From a virus: a stretch of 23,469 nucleotides of DNA. Under the pieces are notes generated by a model that saw only the letters and a list, made by a program, of their open reading frames with translations, was not told the DNA's origin and ran no database searches. Shown one piece after another: positions 14,139 through 22,315 of the stretch (within the stretch, counting starts at the first letter, position 1; the number at the start of each line of letters is the position of its first letter). The stretch is taken from positions 1 to 23,469 of IMG/VR virus record IMGVR_UViG_3300007276_000316. One strand, 5' to 3'. The translations under genes and the position numbers were made by a program.

Positions 14139-14498
14139 CTAACTTTTTTTTTCACCCTCAACCGCCTTATTTTCGTTCTTTGGCAAATACTTTATAACGC
14201 TATTAATACATCTTTCAGTTACCGAAACCATGTTAGCGTCGTTCATTGGGTTATCAATTTCTTCTACCCAATCTTCAACAGTAAATAATTTAAAATCTAT
14301 TGCACCACCTTTTCTAACTACATCATGATAATGACCATAGTAAAGAATTGCAGGTAATACGCTAAAAGGATTCTTAGAGATTAAGTCACCAAAGCCTATA
14401 ATATCAACATCGTAATGCTTTAATATATCGCCTAGAAAACCTATACCAAATTTAAACCCTCGGAGTTTACCCCCTATTTGAAACTCGATGTAATTCAT
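14139..14498 (-). CDS. Tail assembly chaperone G
   Basis: The 119-aa protein starts 3 nt after the tail tube stop and ends GEKKS-stop right at the slippery A run. It is mostly helical (FKFGIGFLGDILKHYDVDII, DDANMVSVTERCINSVIKYL-like segments) and has the size and place of phage G proteins. The short product binds the tape measure during assembly; the frameshifted GT product adds the tube-binding part. The position between tube and tape measure plus the -1 open frame make this assignment strong even without a family motif. Confidence 0.82.
   Translation of the reverse strand: MNYIEFQIGGKLRGFKFGIGFLGDILKHYDVDIIGFGDLISKNPFSVLPAILYYGHYHDVVRKGGAIDFKLFTVEDWVEEIDNPMNDANMVSVTERCINSVIKYLPKNENKAVEGEKKS
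14144..14152 (-). promoter_or_regulatory. Programmed -1 frameshift slippery run
   Basis: On the minus strand the G frame reads GGT GAA AAA AAA AGT TAG. The nine A residues allow the ribosome to slip back one base on A AAA AAA; the next codons are then AAG TTA GAT TTT GAT, which stay open into the T frame. The zero-frame stop follows at 14139-14141. Only the -1 frame leads into the T coding region. A downstream stem-loop was not clearly seen. Confidence 0.8.
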
Positions 14499-14501
14499 TT
14501 A

Positions 14502-14939
14502 TTATGCGTTAGGGTCTGTAGCAGATATTGTGCCTCTACCTAATATTGTAAATGTAAAGTTTGCGTTTTCACCTGCATTAGCTGATAAGGATACACTTGT
14601 TAAGATACCTGTGCCATATTCAGCAACAGAACCGGATAAACCTGTGTCCATTTTCCAAGTCAATACGGTCTTTGCCCTCAATAACGCTTTCAACTTAGCG
14701 TGTGATTGCTTAGCGGTATCTACAGACTCATCAATATAAAGACCGTCGCCAGATATCTCATAAGAATAAGCTCCAGCCGTTTGCACAACGTTTCCTGGGT
14801 CGCATTTAGTTTGTACTTCTTCGTTTGCTACGCTTTCATCAATACTGTTTGATGTTAGACATGCAATAGGCTCATATGCTGTGGTATCATATATGCTAAG
14901 CAATACCGCATCGCCTTTAATAAAAGTTTCATTAGCCAT
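14502..14939 (-). CDS. Major tail tube protein
   Basis: The 145-aa protein (MANETFIKGDAVLLSIYDTT, then CLTSNSIDES, YSYEISGDGLYID, KLKALLRAKTVLTWKMDTG, ANFTFTILGRGTI) has the beta-sandwich pattern of TP901-1-type tail tube proteins common in Bacteroidota phages. It lies directly before chaperones G/GT and the tape measure, the canonical tube position, and behind its own copy of the late promoter, as a highly expressed protein should be. It has a diverged copy at 9569-10078. The leader ends in AATTTATAATG with no SD. Confidence 0.85.
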   Translation of the reverse strand: MANETFIKGDAVLLSIYDTTAYEPIACLTSNSIDESVANEEVQTKCDPGNVVQTAGAYSYEISGDGLYIDESVDTAKQSHAKLKALLRAKTVLTWKMDTGLSGSVAEYGTGILTSVSLSANAGENANFTFTILGRGTISATDPNA

Positions 14940-14963
14940 TATAAATTTTATTTATTGTTATTA

Positions 14964-14986
14964 CAAAGATAATAAATTTTATCTAT
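14964..14986 (-). promoter_or_regulatory. Late promoter element P3, before tail tube
   Basis: The minus-strand element starts ATAGATA and ends TATTATCTTTG, containing the TAnnTTTG -7 box. Its last base is 25 nt before the start codon at 14939. It fills the whole gap back to the stop of the tail terminator gene at 14987. No TTG was found at the usual -33 position; the conserved AT-rich upstream half may replace it. Confidence 0.8.
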
Positions 14987-15409
14987 CTAATTTACGGTTG
15001 TTTCCAATCGTAAAATCTTAGTATAAAATATTTCGCTTTTAGTTTCTTCTACTATTTCGTTATCAATAGTTAGGTCATCTAAGTTAACTTTAAAACCTGT
15101 TATTGCAGGTAAACTAAATTCATCTAGTTCAACCAACACTTCATTAACCAAGTTGTCTAAGAATACTCTTGTACCTTCGTTTTTAGGTCTTCTAACGATA
15201 ATTTGTATTTCTGTTGAGTTAATCCATCCCCTACCACATTTAGTTCTATTAGGTTGGTTTAATTGAGTGCTAATTAAAAAGTATTGTTCTGGGTCGTTTG
15301 CCGTTACTCTTGAATCATAACACTTAACTACGATACCATCAACCTCTGCGTTGTGGATTCTATCATATATCTCTTTACGGATATACTTATCAGGGTTCAT
15401 TGTATTCAT
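14987..15409 (-). CDS. Tail terminator/completion protein
   Basis: The 140-aa protein begins MNTMNPDKYIRKEIYDRIHN and shows a mixed helix-strand pattern (EQYFLISTQLNQPNRTKCGR, STEIQIIVRRP, VNEVLVELDEFSLPAITGF, FYTKILRLETTV) like gpU/DUF3168-type tail terminators, which cap the tube and join it to the head. It lies between the gp10-like gene (4-nt overlap) and the tail tube promoter, the standard place for this function. The identification is mainly from order and length. Confidence 0.66.
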   Translation of the reverse strand: MNTMNPDKYIRKEIYDRIHNAEVDGIVVKCYDSRVTANDPEQYFLISTQLNQPNRTKCGRGWINSTEIQIIVRRPKNEGTRVFLDNLVNEVLVELDEFSLPAITGFKVNLDDLTIDNEIVEETKSEIFYTKILRLETTVN

Positions 15410-15771
15410 ATCTTACCGAATGTATCTTTAATTAACTTCTCTAAATCCTTTATCAGTCTAGGTCTTTGTGCAAAATAAGCAGGAAATAGAAAAGGTTGTT
15501 TTCTCATTTTTCTTGTACCGTATTCTAAGTAAATAGCGTATGGTGCTAAACCTGTTGAATTTGCGTATATCTTAAACTCTAATTTACCTATCTTAATACT
15601 CTTTATACTTTGTTGTAGCTTTCCTGTATCTACAGGCGCACGTTGTTTAGCTCCTGATTCTATTTCTCTTGCGTTAGCCTCTAAGATAATAGAAACTTTA
15701 TCATCCATCTCTGGAGGTATCTTCTCCAAAGTGGCAATTAGTTTCTTTAATCCTTTTACGGTTTCGCTCAT
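15406..15771 (-). CDS. HK97 gp10-like head-tail protein
   Basis: The 121-aa protein has the recognisable gp10 pattern: helical N-terminus (GLKKLIATLEKIPPEMDDKV), then GAKQRAPVDTGKLQQSIK, and IYLEYGTRKMRKQPFLFPAY, where APVDTGxLxxS and YxExGTxxxxxxPFLxPA are hallmarks of the family. It acts in joining or completing head and tail. It overlaps neighbours by 1 nt (TAATG) and 4 nt. Confidence 0.85.
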   Translation of the reverse strand: MSETVKGLKKLIATLEKIPPEMDDKVSIILEANAREIESGAKQRAPVDTGKLQQSIKSIKIGKLEFKIYANSTGLAPYAIYLEYGTRKMRKQPFLFPAYFAQRPRLIKDLEKLIKDTFGKI

Positions 15772-16091
15772 TATGATGAACTTGCTATAATTGTAATTTC
15801 TTCGTTAACTAGGTCTTTATTGAATATTCTAGTAGGATAAAATTTAACCCCATTATACACAAAATAAATTGCATTTGCAAAATAATCTATATCATCTCGC
15901 CACCTAGTTTTTATAGTTACCGCTTGTTGTGTAATATCTAAGCCGTAGTTAAGTAGTTTATCAGTAGGTATTGTAGCAATATTAGACCAGGAACTACCTA
16001 ATAGTGTTGGTGTATTTGTATTACCCCCAAAACCATCAGTAGTAGCTGTATTTTGCCATACCTCAACCTTAACTAAGTATTTGCGCCTCAT
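15771..16091 (-). CDS. Phage head closure protein
   Basis: The 106-aa protein has the small beta-barrel pattern of SPP1 gp16/HK97 head-closure proteins: VEVWQNTATTDGFGGNTNTP, then SSWSNIATI, AVTIKTRWRDDIDYFANAIY, YNGVKFYPTRIFN and VNEEITIIASS. It seals the portal-connector channel after packaging. It overlaps the connector gene by 4 nt and the gp10-like gene by 1 nt, in the usual order. Confidence 0.82.
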   Translation of the reverse strand: MRRKYLVKVEVWQNTATTDGFGGNTNTPTLLGSSWSNIATIPTDKLLNYGLDITQQAVTIKTRWRDDIDYFANAIYFVYNGVKFYPTRIFNKDLVNEEITIIASSS

Positions 16092-16537
16092 ATTATAAAT
16101 CTTCTATTGATGTTGATAATATCATCTACAGCATTAGGTATATTAGTCCTTGTACCCTCATTAAAGAAGTGGTCTATTAACATATAGGCAGCTTCTAACA
16201 AATCTTCATCAGGTGTGATACTACCAACGTTTAAAGTTAGTGTTTCTGCATCTATATTAGAATCGCTGTAAATAGAATAAGTGCCTTTGTTTACCCTTGT
16301 AACCGTAGCGTCTAATGCAGCATCTAATGTATTAATTGGGCTATCATAAACATAAACACAACTATTTTCATCTAAGTCATAGATTTTATCCCTAACATCA
16401 AATAAAATATTAGTGCTTTTCTCAACATACTTTAAAGCACTTGATATCATGCGAGTTATTTCAGCATCTCTAGAAGTATCATCTATACCAAGATAATCTT
16501 TAGCATCCCATAATGAAATTGTGTCTGTATATGCCAT
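16088..16537 (-). CDS. Head-tail connector (gp6-like)
   Basis: The 149-aa protein starts with SLWDAKDYLGIDDTSRDAEI, then ISSALKYVEKSTNILF, and ends in DEDLLEAAYMLIDHFFNEGT and DDIININRRF, the all-helical pattern of gp6/gp15-type connectors that bind below the portal. It starts 3 nt after the small gene upstream. Length and order agree with HK97-like head modules. Confidence 0.85.
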   Translation of the reverse strand: MAYTDTISLWDAKDYLGIDDTSRDAEITRMISSALKYVEKSTNILFDVRDKIYDLDENSCVYVYDSPINTLDAALDATVTRVNKGTYSIYSDSNIDAETLTLNVGSITPDEDLLEAAYMLIDHFFNEGTRTNIPNAVDDIININRRFII

Positions 16538-16540
16538 CTT

Positions 16541-16714
16541 TTATTTATCTTCTAAGTTCTTAGGTTTACCGTTCTTAGTTTGTTTCTTTATAGTCTTTGT
16601 TTTAGGTTGTTTAACTTCTGCTTCAACCAATCTTTTAGGCGCATCTTTAGGAGCATCAGAACCCGCTACAATAAACTCACCTTTCCAATAAAAATTTACT
16701 TTTGCTTTCGCCAT
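16541..16714 (-). CDS. Small Lys-rich protein between capsid and connector genes, 57 aa
   Basis: The ORF is ATG at 16714 to TAA at 16541-16543, 3 nt before the connector start. The first 20 residues (AKAKVNFYWKGEFIVAGSD) form a short strand pair resembling N-terminal segments of FluMu-type small capsid-region proteins. The remainder is very rich in Lys and Pro (KRLVEAEVKQPKTKTIKKQT) and likely disordered. It lies just after the capsid terminator hairpin and has no promoter of its own. Position suggests a minor head component or nucleic-acid-contacting factor; the family is not certain. Confidence 0.7.
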   Translation of the reverse strand: MAKAKVNFYWKGEFIVAGSDAPKDAPKRLVEAEVKQPKTKTIKKQTKNGKPKNLEDK

Positions 16715-16725
16715 TGTATTTAATT

Positions 16726-16754
16726 TAAAAAGCCCCGCCCAAACGGACAGGGCT
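16726..16754 (-). terminator. Hairpin terminator after capsid gene
   Basis: On the minus strand, AGCCCTGTCC pairs with GGGCGGGGCT around a GTTT loop: ten base pairs including two G-U, followed by TTTT. It starts 26 nt after the capsid stop codon. It is by far the most GC-rich structure in the neighbourhood. It probably limits read-through into head-completion genes, which have no visible promoter, so it would act as a partial terminator. The plus-strand side also ends in a T run, so it may work in both directions. Confidence 0.85.
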
Positions 16755-16779
16755 AATTGTTTTTAATCTATTTTAATAC

Positions 16780-17955
16780 TTATACAGCATCAGTATCACC
16801 GATAATTAAAGAACCTGGTTGCTTAACAGCTAAACCAACTTGTGCTTCGATACGTGCAACAATCTCATTCTTACTGAATCTCTCTTGGTCGCTAAACTCT
16901 AAAGAAAGACCTTCTGTAACAACTTTTTCAATCATTGACCAGTCACCTACATAATATTTAGTAGCGGCAACCCAATCAGCTTTGAATACTGGAATACCTA
17001 AACACCTCATTGAACCGTTTTCGTAAGACCATCCGAAAGGAAGACCGTAACCAGCACCAGTAGATTTTTCAGTATTTAGTATTGTGTACCAATCAGCTTT
17101 ATTGATAACGATACCGTTAGCAGAATACTTAGCAACATCTAAAGCAGCAACATCTGCCATAATCAATTCAGCGATGTTATCAAAACTAGCGATAACGTTA
17201 CTTGATACGGTAGCAGCCGCAGCTAATACAGTATTAAATGCAGCGTTTTCAGTAGCAAAGTATTTCTTTCTTAATGCCTCTGGCAAGAAAGATTGAAGAT
17301 ATTGTAAGTTGTTTCGCATTTTCTTAGAGTAGATTGTGCGCCCTGCAATGAAGTCTGTCGTTAAATCTATGTGAGAAAAATTGAAATCTACTAAAGCTTT
17401 ATCAGAACCTTCTGTTTGAGTAGCTACGCCACCTTCTCCAGCTGTTTCTCTGATATAAGTATAAGTACCACCATCGATAACTACCGAAGGTATAAGGTCA
17501 GCAACATTAATGCTATCACCAGGTAATGTAATTACGTTTCTATTGTAATCTCTAATATAATCACCAGTAACATGGTCACCTGTGGTTAACATATTAGCAA
17601 CCGCTTTCATTTCGGTCTTATCGAAATTAGCAGAACGCCCTTTAGTTACGCTACCAATTTTATCTAAGTTGCCTTCAATAAAAGATTTCATATTAGCAGA
17701 ATACCCTTTAGCATCCTTAACTTCACCTGATTTCTTTTCGTTTAGTTTTGCGCTAAACTCATTGAATTTTACAGTAAGAGCTTCTTCAGCACCTTTAACC
17801 TGTTCAGCTACTAGAGCTTTTACTTCTTTGCTAGAATTGCTTAGCTCATTGCTAAACTCATTCTTTAACGTTTCCAATGACTTCTCAATCATTTCTTTAT
17901 TTTCGCTCTTTACGCTAGTTTCCAACGCAATTAGAGCCTCTTTAAATTCACTCAT
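16780..17955 (-). CDS. HK97-like major capsid protein
   Basis: The 391-aa protein has a charged coiled-coil N-terminus of about 95 residues (the delta/scaffold domain: EFKEALIALETSVKSENKEM and onward, ending near KKSGEVKDAKGY), a linker, then the HK97 fold: DHVTGDYIRDYNRNVI, INVADLIPSVVIDGGTYTYI, the E-loop region, KKMRNNLQYLQSFLPEALRK, and the P-domain ending IVARIEAQVGLAVKQPGSLI. The protease gene lies 4 nt upstream, and that enzyme likely removes the N-terminal domain on maturation. A strong hairpin terminator follows. Promoter P2 before the protease should drive it. Confidence 0.93.
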   Translation of the reverse strand: MSEFKEALIALETSVKSENKEMIEKSLETLKNEFSNELSNSSKEVKALVAEQVKGAEEALTVKFNEFSAKLNEKKSGEVKDAKGYSANMKSFIEGNLDKIGSVTKGRSANFDKTEMKAVANMLTTGDHVTGDYIRDYNRNVITLPGDSINVADLIPSVVIDGGTYTYIRETAGEGGVATQTEGSDKALVDFNFSHIDLTTDFIAGRTIYSKKMRNNLQYLQSFLPEALRKKYFATENAAFNTVLAAAATVSSNVIASFDNIAELIMADVAALDVAKYSANGIVINKADWYTILNTEKSTGAGYGLPFGWSYENGSMRCLGIPVFKADWVAATKYYVGDWSMIEKVVTEGLSLEFSDQERFSKNEIVARIEAQVGLAVKQPGSLIIGDTDAV

Positions 17956-17959
17956 CTTT

Positions 17960-18649
17960 TTATTTATTTTTTAAATAGTTAATTATTGCTTTCGCTTCGT
18001 CGGTCATCGGCTCTTGATGAGTGACTATTGTCGGCTCGGTGAGTGATTTAATACCTAATTCGTAAGACTTTCGTTGTAATTGTTTTAATGCTATTTCTAA
18101 TAAACTAAAGGTTTCATCGGTATAACTACCGTTTCTAATAGCTTTATAGATTAGCTTTATTTCATCATCTATTTCCTTTATAGTAGACTTAAACCCTGTA
18201 AAAGGTGTATCACTGTTAGCCCCTAATGTAACTACAGAACCTTCATATAATTTAATCTCTTTAATGTATCTTATTTGCTCTTCCTTATTATAGTCAGACT
18301 TGATAGTTTGGAAACCTACACTATGCTCTTTCAGTACCCCCGCTTCATATAGTTTCATTACATCGTTACCGTAAGACGTATCAGGTAAAGGCATGGATTC
18401 AAAGTATAAACCCTTCTCATCTTCTTGCAATACGTTAAACTTAGTTAACGGTTGTTGCCAGTTATGTTGATTAAGGAAAAATATCTGATTCTTTCTTTCG
18501 GTTACAGATTTGTTATAAGCACCCTTCATGATAATATCTCCATCATGGTCTTTATTACCAAACGAAGATAAGTACCCTGTTATAATGCGTCCTTTAGTGT
18601 CAATATCCTTAACACTACCTGTAAAATCCTTTATTTCTAATAAGTCCAT
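17960..18649 (-). CDS. Prohead maturation protease (HK97/S78 type)
   Basis: The 229-aa protein shows the S78 prohead protease pattern: GRIITGYLSSFGNKDHDGDI, FFLNQHNWQQPLTKF with His62, LKEHSVGF with Ser110, and IKLYEGSVVTLGANSDTPF. His and Ser are the expected catalytic residues. The enzyme cuts the capsid delta domain, and itself, before expansion. About 75 residues beyond the core (to NYLKNK) are helical and may serve as an internal targeting or scaffold segment. It has promoter P2 24 nt before its start and is followed after 4 nt by the capsid gene. Confidence 0.88.
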   Translation of the reverse strand: MDLLEIKDFTGSVKDIDTKGRIITGYLSSFGNKDHDGDIIMKGAYNKSVTERKNQIFFLNQHNWQQPLTKFNVLQEDEKGLYFESMPLPDTSYGNDVMKLYEAGVLKEHSVGFQTIKSDYNKEEQIRYIKEIKLYEGSVVTLGANSDTPFTGFKSTIKEIDDEIKLIYKAIRNGSYTDETFSLLEIALKQLQRKSYELGIKSLTEPTIVTHQEPMTDEAKAIINYLKNK

Positions 18650-18672
18650 ATAGATAATATCTATTATAATAA

Positions 18673-18695
18673 CAAAGATAATAAATAATATTTAT
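18673..18695 (-). promoter_or_regulatory. Late promoter element P2, before protease and capsid genes
   Basis: The minus-strand element starts ATAAATA and ends TATTATCTTTG with the TAnnTTTG box. It matches the element before the second tube paralogue at 21 of 23 bases. The last G lies 24 nt before the start at 18649, in a 53-nt gap that holds no gene. Confidence 0.78.
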
Positions 18696-18702
18696 AGTTT
18701 AA

Positions 18703-19500
18703 CTATATAAATACCAAATCACCGTTTTCATCTCTTTTAGGTACTAATGCCGTTGTGCATCTGCAATTTATAACAGCTCCTGCTGGTGCTTTAGTATCAC
18801 CAGGAAAACGAAGGAAAGCGTTACCATCTTGAAACAATCCGTTTGATGGTACTTTAACACCGTTAAGCTCCCAATGGTCATACTTATCATCGGGTCTTCT
18901 ACGTGTTCTTGAATCCATTGCACTAATCCAAACCTTATCTAAACCAACCCCAGAAGATTCACCCGCTTTTATTGCGCCATAGTTAGCCGCTGCCGTTGTT
19001 TCGGTTCGTGCTATTCTTAACGCCTGCCACCTATAGAAGTTTCTACTATTGATTAGCTTTTGCATATTACGTGCAATCTCTCTAATATCTTTGCCCTCCG
19101 TTATTCCTTTTTGTATCTCTTCTATTAGATACCCAACCATACTTTGTCTAACAGATGTAATCTTTAAGCCCAGACTATCACCTACAAACATCTTTATAAA
19201 ATCCCTATATGCTTCAATGAATGAGTCTGGCAGAAATGCTTTAGATTCTTTATTAATACCGTTACCCACCCTTTTACCATGTAAAGAGCCTATTGTAAAG
19301 TATATATCAAAGAAAGCCTTTTGTATCTCTACATCGTTTATATTAAACTCAATCAACATTTGATAGTTGCCTTTGTCTAATTGCTCCCAAGGTACACGAT
19401 TAGCTGAATCCCTTAAAGAACGTATAAAGACTGTATAAGCCTTTTTTTCATATCCCTTATGTAATCTTAACCAAGTACTTCTATATTTGCGTAGATTCAT
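18703..19500 (-). CDS. MuF-like minor head protein
   Basis: The 265-aa protein ends with the Mu gpF/SPP1 gp7 signature: RIARTETTAAANYGAIKAG, WISAMDSRTRRRPDDKYDHW, and a C-terminal AGAVINCRCTTALVPKRDE with the paired CRC cysteines. The N-terminal half is helical and charged. Such proteins sit inside the head near the portal and may be ejected with the DNA. The gene overlaps the portal gene by 20 nt, as these two are often coupled. No toxin or enzyme domain is fused to its C-terminus. Confidence 0.86.
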   Translation of the reverse strand: MNLRKYRSTWLRLHKGYEKKAYTVFIRSLRDSANRVPWEQLDKGNYQMLIEFNINDVEIQKAFFDIYFTIGSLHGKRVGNGINKESKAFLPDSFIEAYRDFIKMFVGDSLGLKITSVRQSMVGYLIEEIQKGITEGKDIREIARNMQKLINSRNFYRWQALRIARTETTAAANYGAIKAGESSGVGLDKVWISAMDSRTRRRPDDKYDHWELNGVKVPSNGLFQDGNAFLRFPGDTKAPAGAVINCRCTTALVPKRDENGDLVFI

Positions 19501-20863
19501 TTATATTAAAGTCTTGCATTAATGCTTCGCCTAATGGTATAATATCATCTTTAACTGTATGCACATCCATATTAGGGTCGCTACTTATTGGGTAACTTAT
19601 AGCAGCCCTATATTCGTTTAGATTGATAGCACCATCAGCCCTAGCAATAGACAGCCAAGAAACCATAGAGGCAACATCAATCTGCATTTCAGACAATTCA
19701 CTATAATCGTGTTCGTAAACAGTACCTTCATAACCCTTGAACATTGGTAAGAATTGTTCGGTCATCATATCCTCCCACATCTTTAACGTAGGCATGACAG
19801 TATTTACTAAAACCCTTCTTTCAGCGTTCTGTATGTTGTCATACTTTGCGCCCTGGTCGTTATTAAGTAATTTATTATCCCAACCTAAAACGTTACATAT
19901 TTGTTTTTCATCAAACATTAAGTAATCGAACGGCTTTAGTTCGTCTGTAGTAAGTGAAATCCTAGTGAAGTTTAATTCAGCAGATGCACCAGCTATTTGT
20001 CCTAAAGCACTACTATCTGCTCTCATTTCGTTTAACCTATCCTTAACACCTTTAGCTTGGTCAGGGTTTAACGGAACGCCTTTACCTGTTATAAAGCCAA
20101 ATGCACCACTATTTAATAGAGTTCTATTATTGTTGTCTATTGCTTCATTTGAACTCTGTATATTTCTTAATGCAGCTTGTAACGGACTCATACCGTAAAG
20201 ATGCTCACCATTAGTGCCGTAATTAGGATTTGGCAATTTAAGGTGTATTACTTCATCAGCTCCAAACTCTATAAACTGATTACCCTCCGTTAATAGATAA
20301 TGGCTAACAGGGCTTTCCATACCCATTACATTAGAACCAGACTTTAATACTATATTCATTAAATGAGAAGGTAATACATAAACCTGCATAGGCTCATTAC
20401 TAAATTCACCCTTTAAACAATAAAGATAAAAGTTACCCGTTGTAAATAAGAATGTTTCGTATAACGCTTTTATATCTGCCCATGACTGCAACGGATTAGG
20501 TCGATTCATAGGAAAGTCATATATCTTCTCTTCAAAGGCTTTAGATTCATAGATAGACCTCTTTAACACTAATTGCGGGTGTGTTGCTCCTTTTAACTCA
20601 TTAGCCCTTTTCATAGAACGTTCATCAGCAACCTTCTTAATGTAGAAAGGAACTGATTTAGCTTTATCCGAAATAGACTTTATTACCGAGTAAACAACAG
20701 GGTTGTAGTTGTATCCTTTCTCGATATAAGTTGTTGAATTATCATCGTAAATCGCTAATGGTATCCCCGTTAAACCATAAAAAGCTTGTGAAAACTTATT
20801 ATAGGTCTTTCTTGTAGGGTCGATAAATTGAGCAATCGTACGCCTTAAACTGTTTTTTGGCAT
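19481..20863 (-). CDS. Portal protein (HK97 family)
   Basis: The 460-aa protein matches HK97 portals: YNYNPVVYSVIKSISDKAKS near the start, then PNPLQSWADIKALYETFLFT, GNFYLYCLKG, GADEVIHLKLPNPNY, YGMSPLQAALRNIQSSNEAI, and NVLGWDNKLLNNDQGAKYDN, with a helical C-terminal part. It forms the dodecameric DNA entry ring at one head vertex. It starts behind promoter element P1 and overlaps the MuF-like gene. Length agrees with the family. Confidence 0.92.
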   Translation of the reverse strand: MPKNSLRRTIAQFIDPTRKTYNKFSQAFYGLTGIPLAIYDDNSTTYIEKGYNYNPVVYSVIKSISDKAKSVPFYIKKVADERSMKRANELKGATHPQLVLKRSIYESKAFEEKIYDFPMNRPNPLQSWADIKALYETFLFTTGNFYLYCLKGEFSNEPMQVYVLPSHLMNIVLKSGSNVMGMESPVSHYLLTEGNQFIEFGADEVIHLKLPNPNYGTNGEHLYGMSPLQAALRNIQSSNEAIDNNNRTLLNSGAFGFITGKGVPLNPDQAKGVKDRLNEMRADSSALGQIAGASAELNFTRISLTTDELKPFDYLMFDEKQICNVLGWDNKLLNNDQGAKYDNIQNAERRVLVNTVMPTLKMWEDMMTEQFLPMFKGYEGTVYEHDYSELSEMQIDVASMVSWLSIARADGAINLNEYRAAISYPISSDPNMDVHTVKDDIIPLGEALMQDFNINESTQI

Positions 20864-20887
20864 TATAAATAAAATTTATATATTATA

Positions 20888-20910
20888 CAAATTTAATAAA
20901 TTAAAACTAT
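20888..20910 (-). promoter_or_regulatory. Late promoter element P1, before portal
   Basis: The minus-strand element begins ATAGTTTTAATT and ends TATTAAATTTG, with TAAATTTG matching TAnnTTTG. It agrees with the element before the second tube paralogue at 19 of 23 bases. Its last base lies 25 nt before the portal start, and the leader ends TTTTATTTATAATG, the same 14 bases as before the second tube paralogue. Confidence 0.72.
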
Positions 20911-20911
20911 A

Positions 20912-22315
20912 CTAAAAGAAAAACATTGCAGGTTGGTTCAATAACCTGTTTATTGATTGGGCTAAAGCATCCGCTAAATCATCATGTTCATTATTAGGAA
21001 ACAATAAAATACCTTGCTTTGCATCGTTATATAATTTATTTAGTATTGATTCTCTACAGTAAATCATTCCTGATTCTGCAAATGGAGTAGCTAACATTGC
21101 TCTAGCAACCTTATCACCACCATCTACTTTAACCTCTATTGCTGGAATACCTTGATTTGTTAATGTTTGTTTTGCACTCTTACCAGACGCCTTACCTTCA
21201 ATATAATGCGGATTAGCCTTAGACTTCATATATGGTATTAACTTAGGAAATTCTAACCAATCAAAACCAATATCATCGATATACATTTTATTATCATACA
21301 TTCCAGCCGTTACATAAGCACTTGCAGAATTAGTTTGTTTCTCTGTATATGCTAAATCCCAATCACTACCATAAGACCCTAACAACTTAGGAAAGTCAGA
21401 ATCAGGAACAGGAATTATCCATTTTTTCCATATACCACCATCTAAAGGAGCTGGTCTTTGTAATATTTGACCAGCATAACCATAAGAACCTAAATCAATA
21501 GCTAAATCTTTTAAATCCGTTCTACCTAATCTCACAACATCTAACAACCCGTCAATATAGTTATCTTTTAAATAAGCAGGCGCTATGTTATCAGATAATT
21601 CACCAGGTAGGCAAATGTGGCTTATTCTTTTACCCTTCTTAGATAGCCAATTACCAGTGCAGTCATTAACGTGTAGTCTTTGCATTACTAATATAGTTGG
21701 TGTAACACTTTTGCTAACCTTTCTTGTTGAAAGAGTTGTATCCATAAAACTATTTGCTGTAAGCCTATCGGCTTCACTACTAGCACCTTTTGGATTTAAC
21801 GGGTCATCAACTACAATTAAATGAGCATGAAATCCCGTAACTGTTCCTGTTACCGATGTAGCATATCTTTCACCTCCATGATTATTTTTGTAATGCGTCT
21901 TATTGTCTTGGTCTGATTTAATTGCTAAGTCAGGGAAATATGCTTTGTATTTATCGCTTCTTATTATATCCCTTGACTTAATTGCATGGTCAGTAGATAA
22001 TGATGCAGAATAAGACGCCGATAACGTTCTAATAGATGGGTCGATTGTCCATGCCCAAGCGGGTAACATAACCGTTACAATAGTACTCTTAGAGGTTCCT
22101 GGTGGTATATTGATAATTAAATCATAATCCTTAGCCTTTCTATACTTTACATTCTCAACTATCTTTTGTAACTCTTTACATAAATACTCTATATGCCAAT
22201 TATAAACAGGTTCATCTGGAATAATTACAGACCAAAACTCTTGCATAAAGTGAAAGAAATCCCTTTTACATAGTTCAGCATTTGCTTTATTTATATTAAG
22301 ATTTAAGTTTTGCAA
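20912..22315 (-). CDS. terL: Terminase large subunit
   Basis: The 467-aa protein has both motor and nuclease parts. ATPase: a deviant Walker A at about 71-78 (PPGTSKST), Walker B at 166-171 (LIVVDD) and a coupling segment at 208-215 (ILVMQRLH). Nuclease: GSDWD at 317-320, YIEGK at 371-375 and HDDLADA at 444-450 supply the acidic metal-binding residues of the RNase H-like fold. It drives DNA into the prohead and cuts the concatemer. The start overlaps terS by 20 nt. The packaging mode (cos or headful) cannot be read from this alone. Confidence 0.95.
   Translation of the reverse strand: MQNLNLNINKANAELCKRDFFHFMQEFWSVIIPDEPVYNWHIEYLCKELQKIVENVKYRKAKDYDLIINIPPGTSKSTIVTVMLPAWAWTIDPSIRTLSASYSASLSTDHAIKSRDIIRSDKYKAYFPDLAIKSDQDNKTHYKNNHGGERYATSVTGTVTGFHAHLIVVDDPLNPKGASSEADRLTANSFMDTTLSTRKVSKSVTPTILVMQRLHVNDCTGNWLSKKGKRISHICLPGELSDNIAPAYLKDNYIDGLLDVVRLGRTDLKDLAIDLGSYGYAGQILQRPAPLDGGIWKKWIIPVPDSDFPKLLGSYGSDWDLAYTEKQTNSASAYVTAGMYDNKMYIDDIGFDWLEFPKLIPYMKSKANPHYIEGKASGKSAKQTLTNQGIPAIEVKVDGGDKVARAMLATPFAESGMIYCRESILNKLYNDAKQGILLFPNNEHDDLADALAQSINRLLNQPAMFFF

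Noticed and set aside
17582-17974. 130-aa plus-strand ORF across the capsid gene
   Set aside because: It is antisense to a certain capsid gene, Ser/Leu/Phe-rich as expected for a shadow of Lys/Glu-rich coding sequence, and has no plus-strand promoter.
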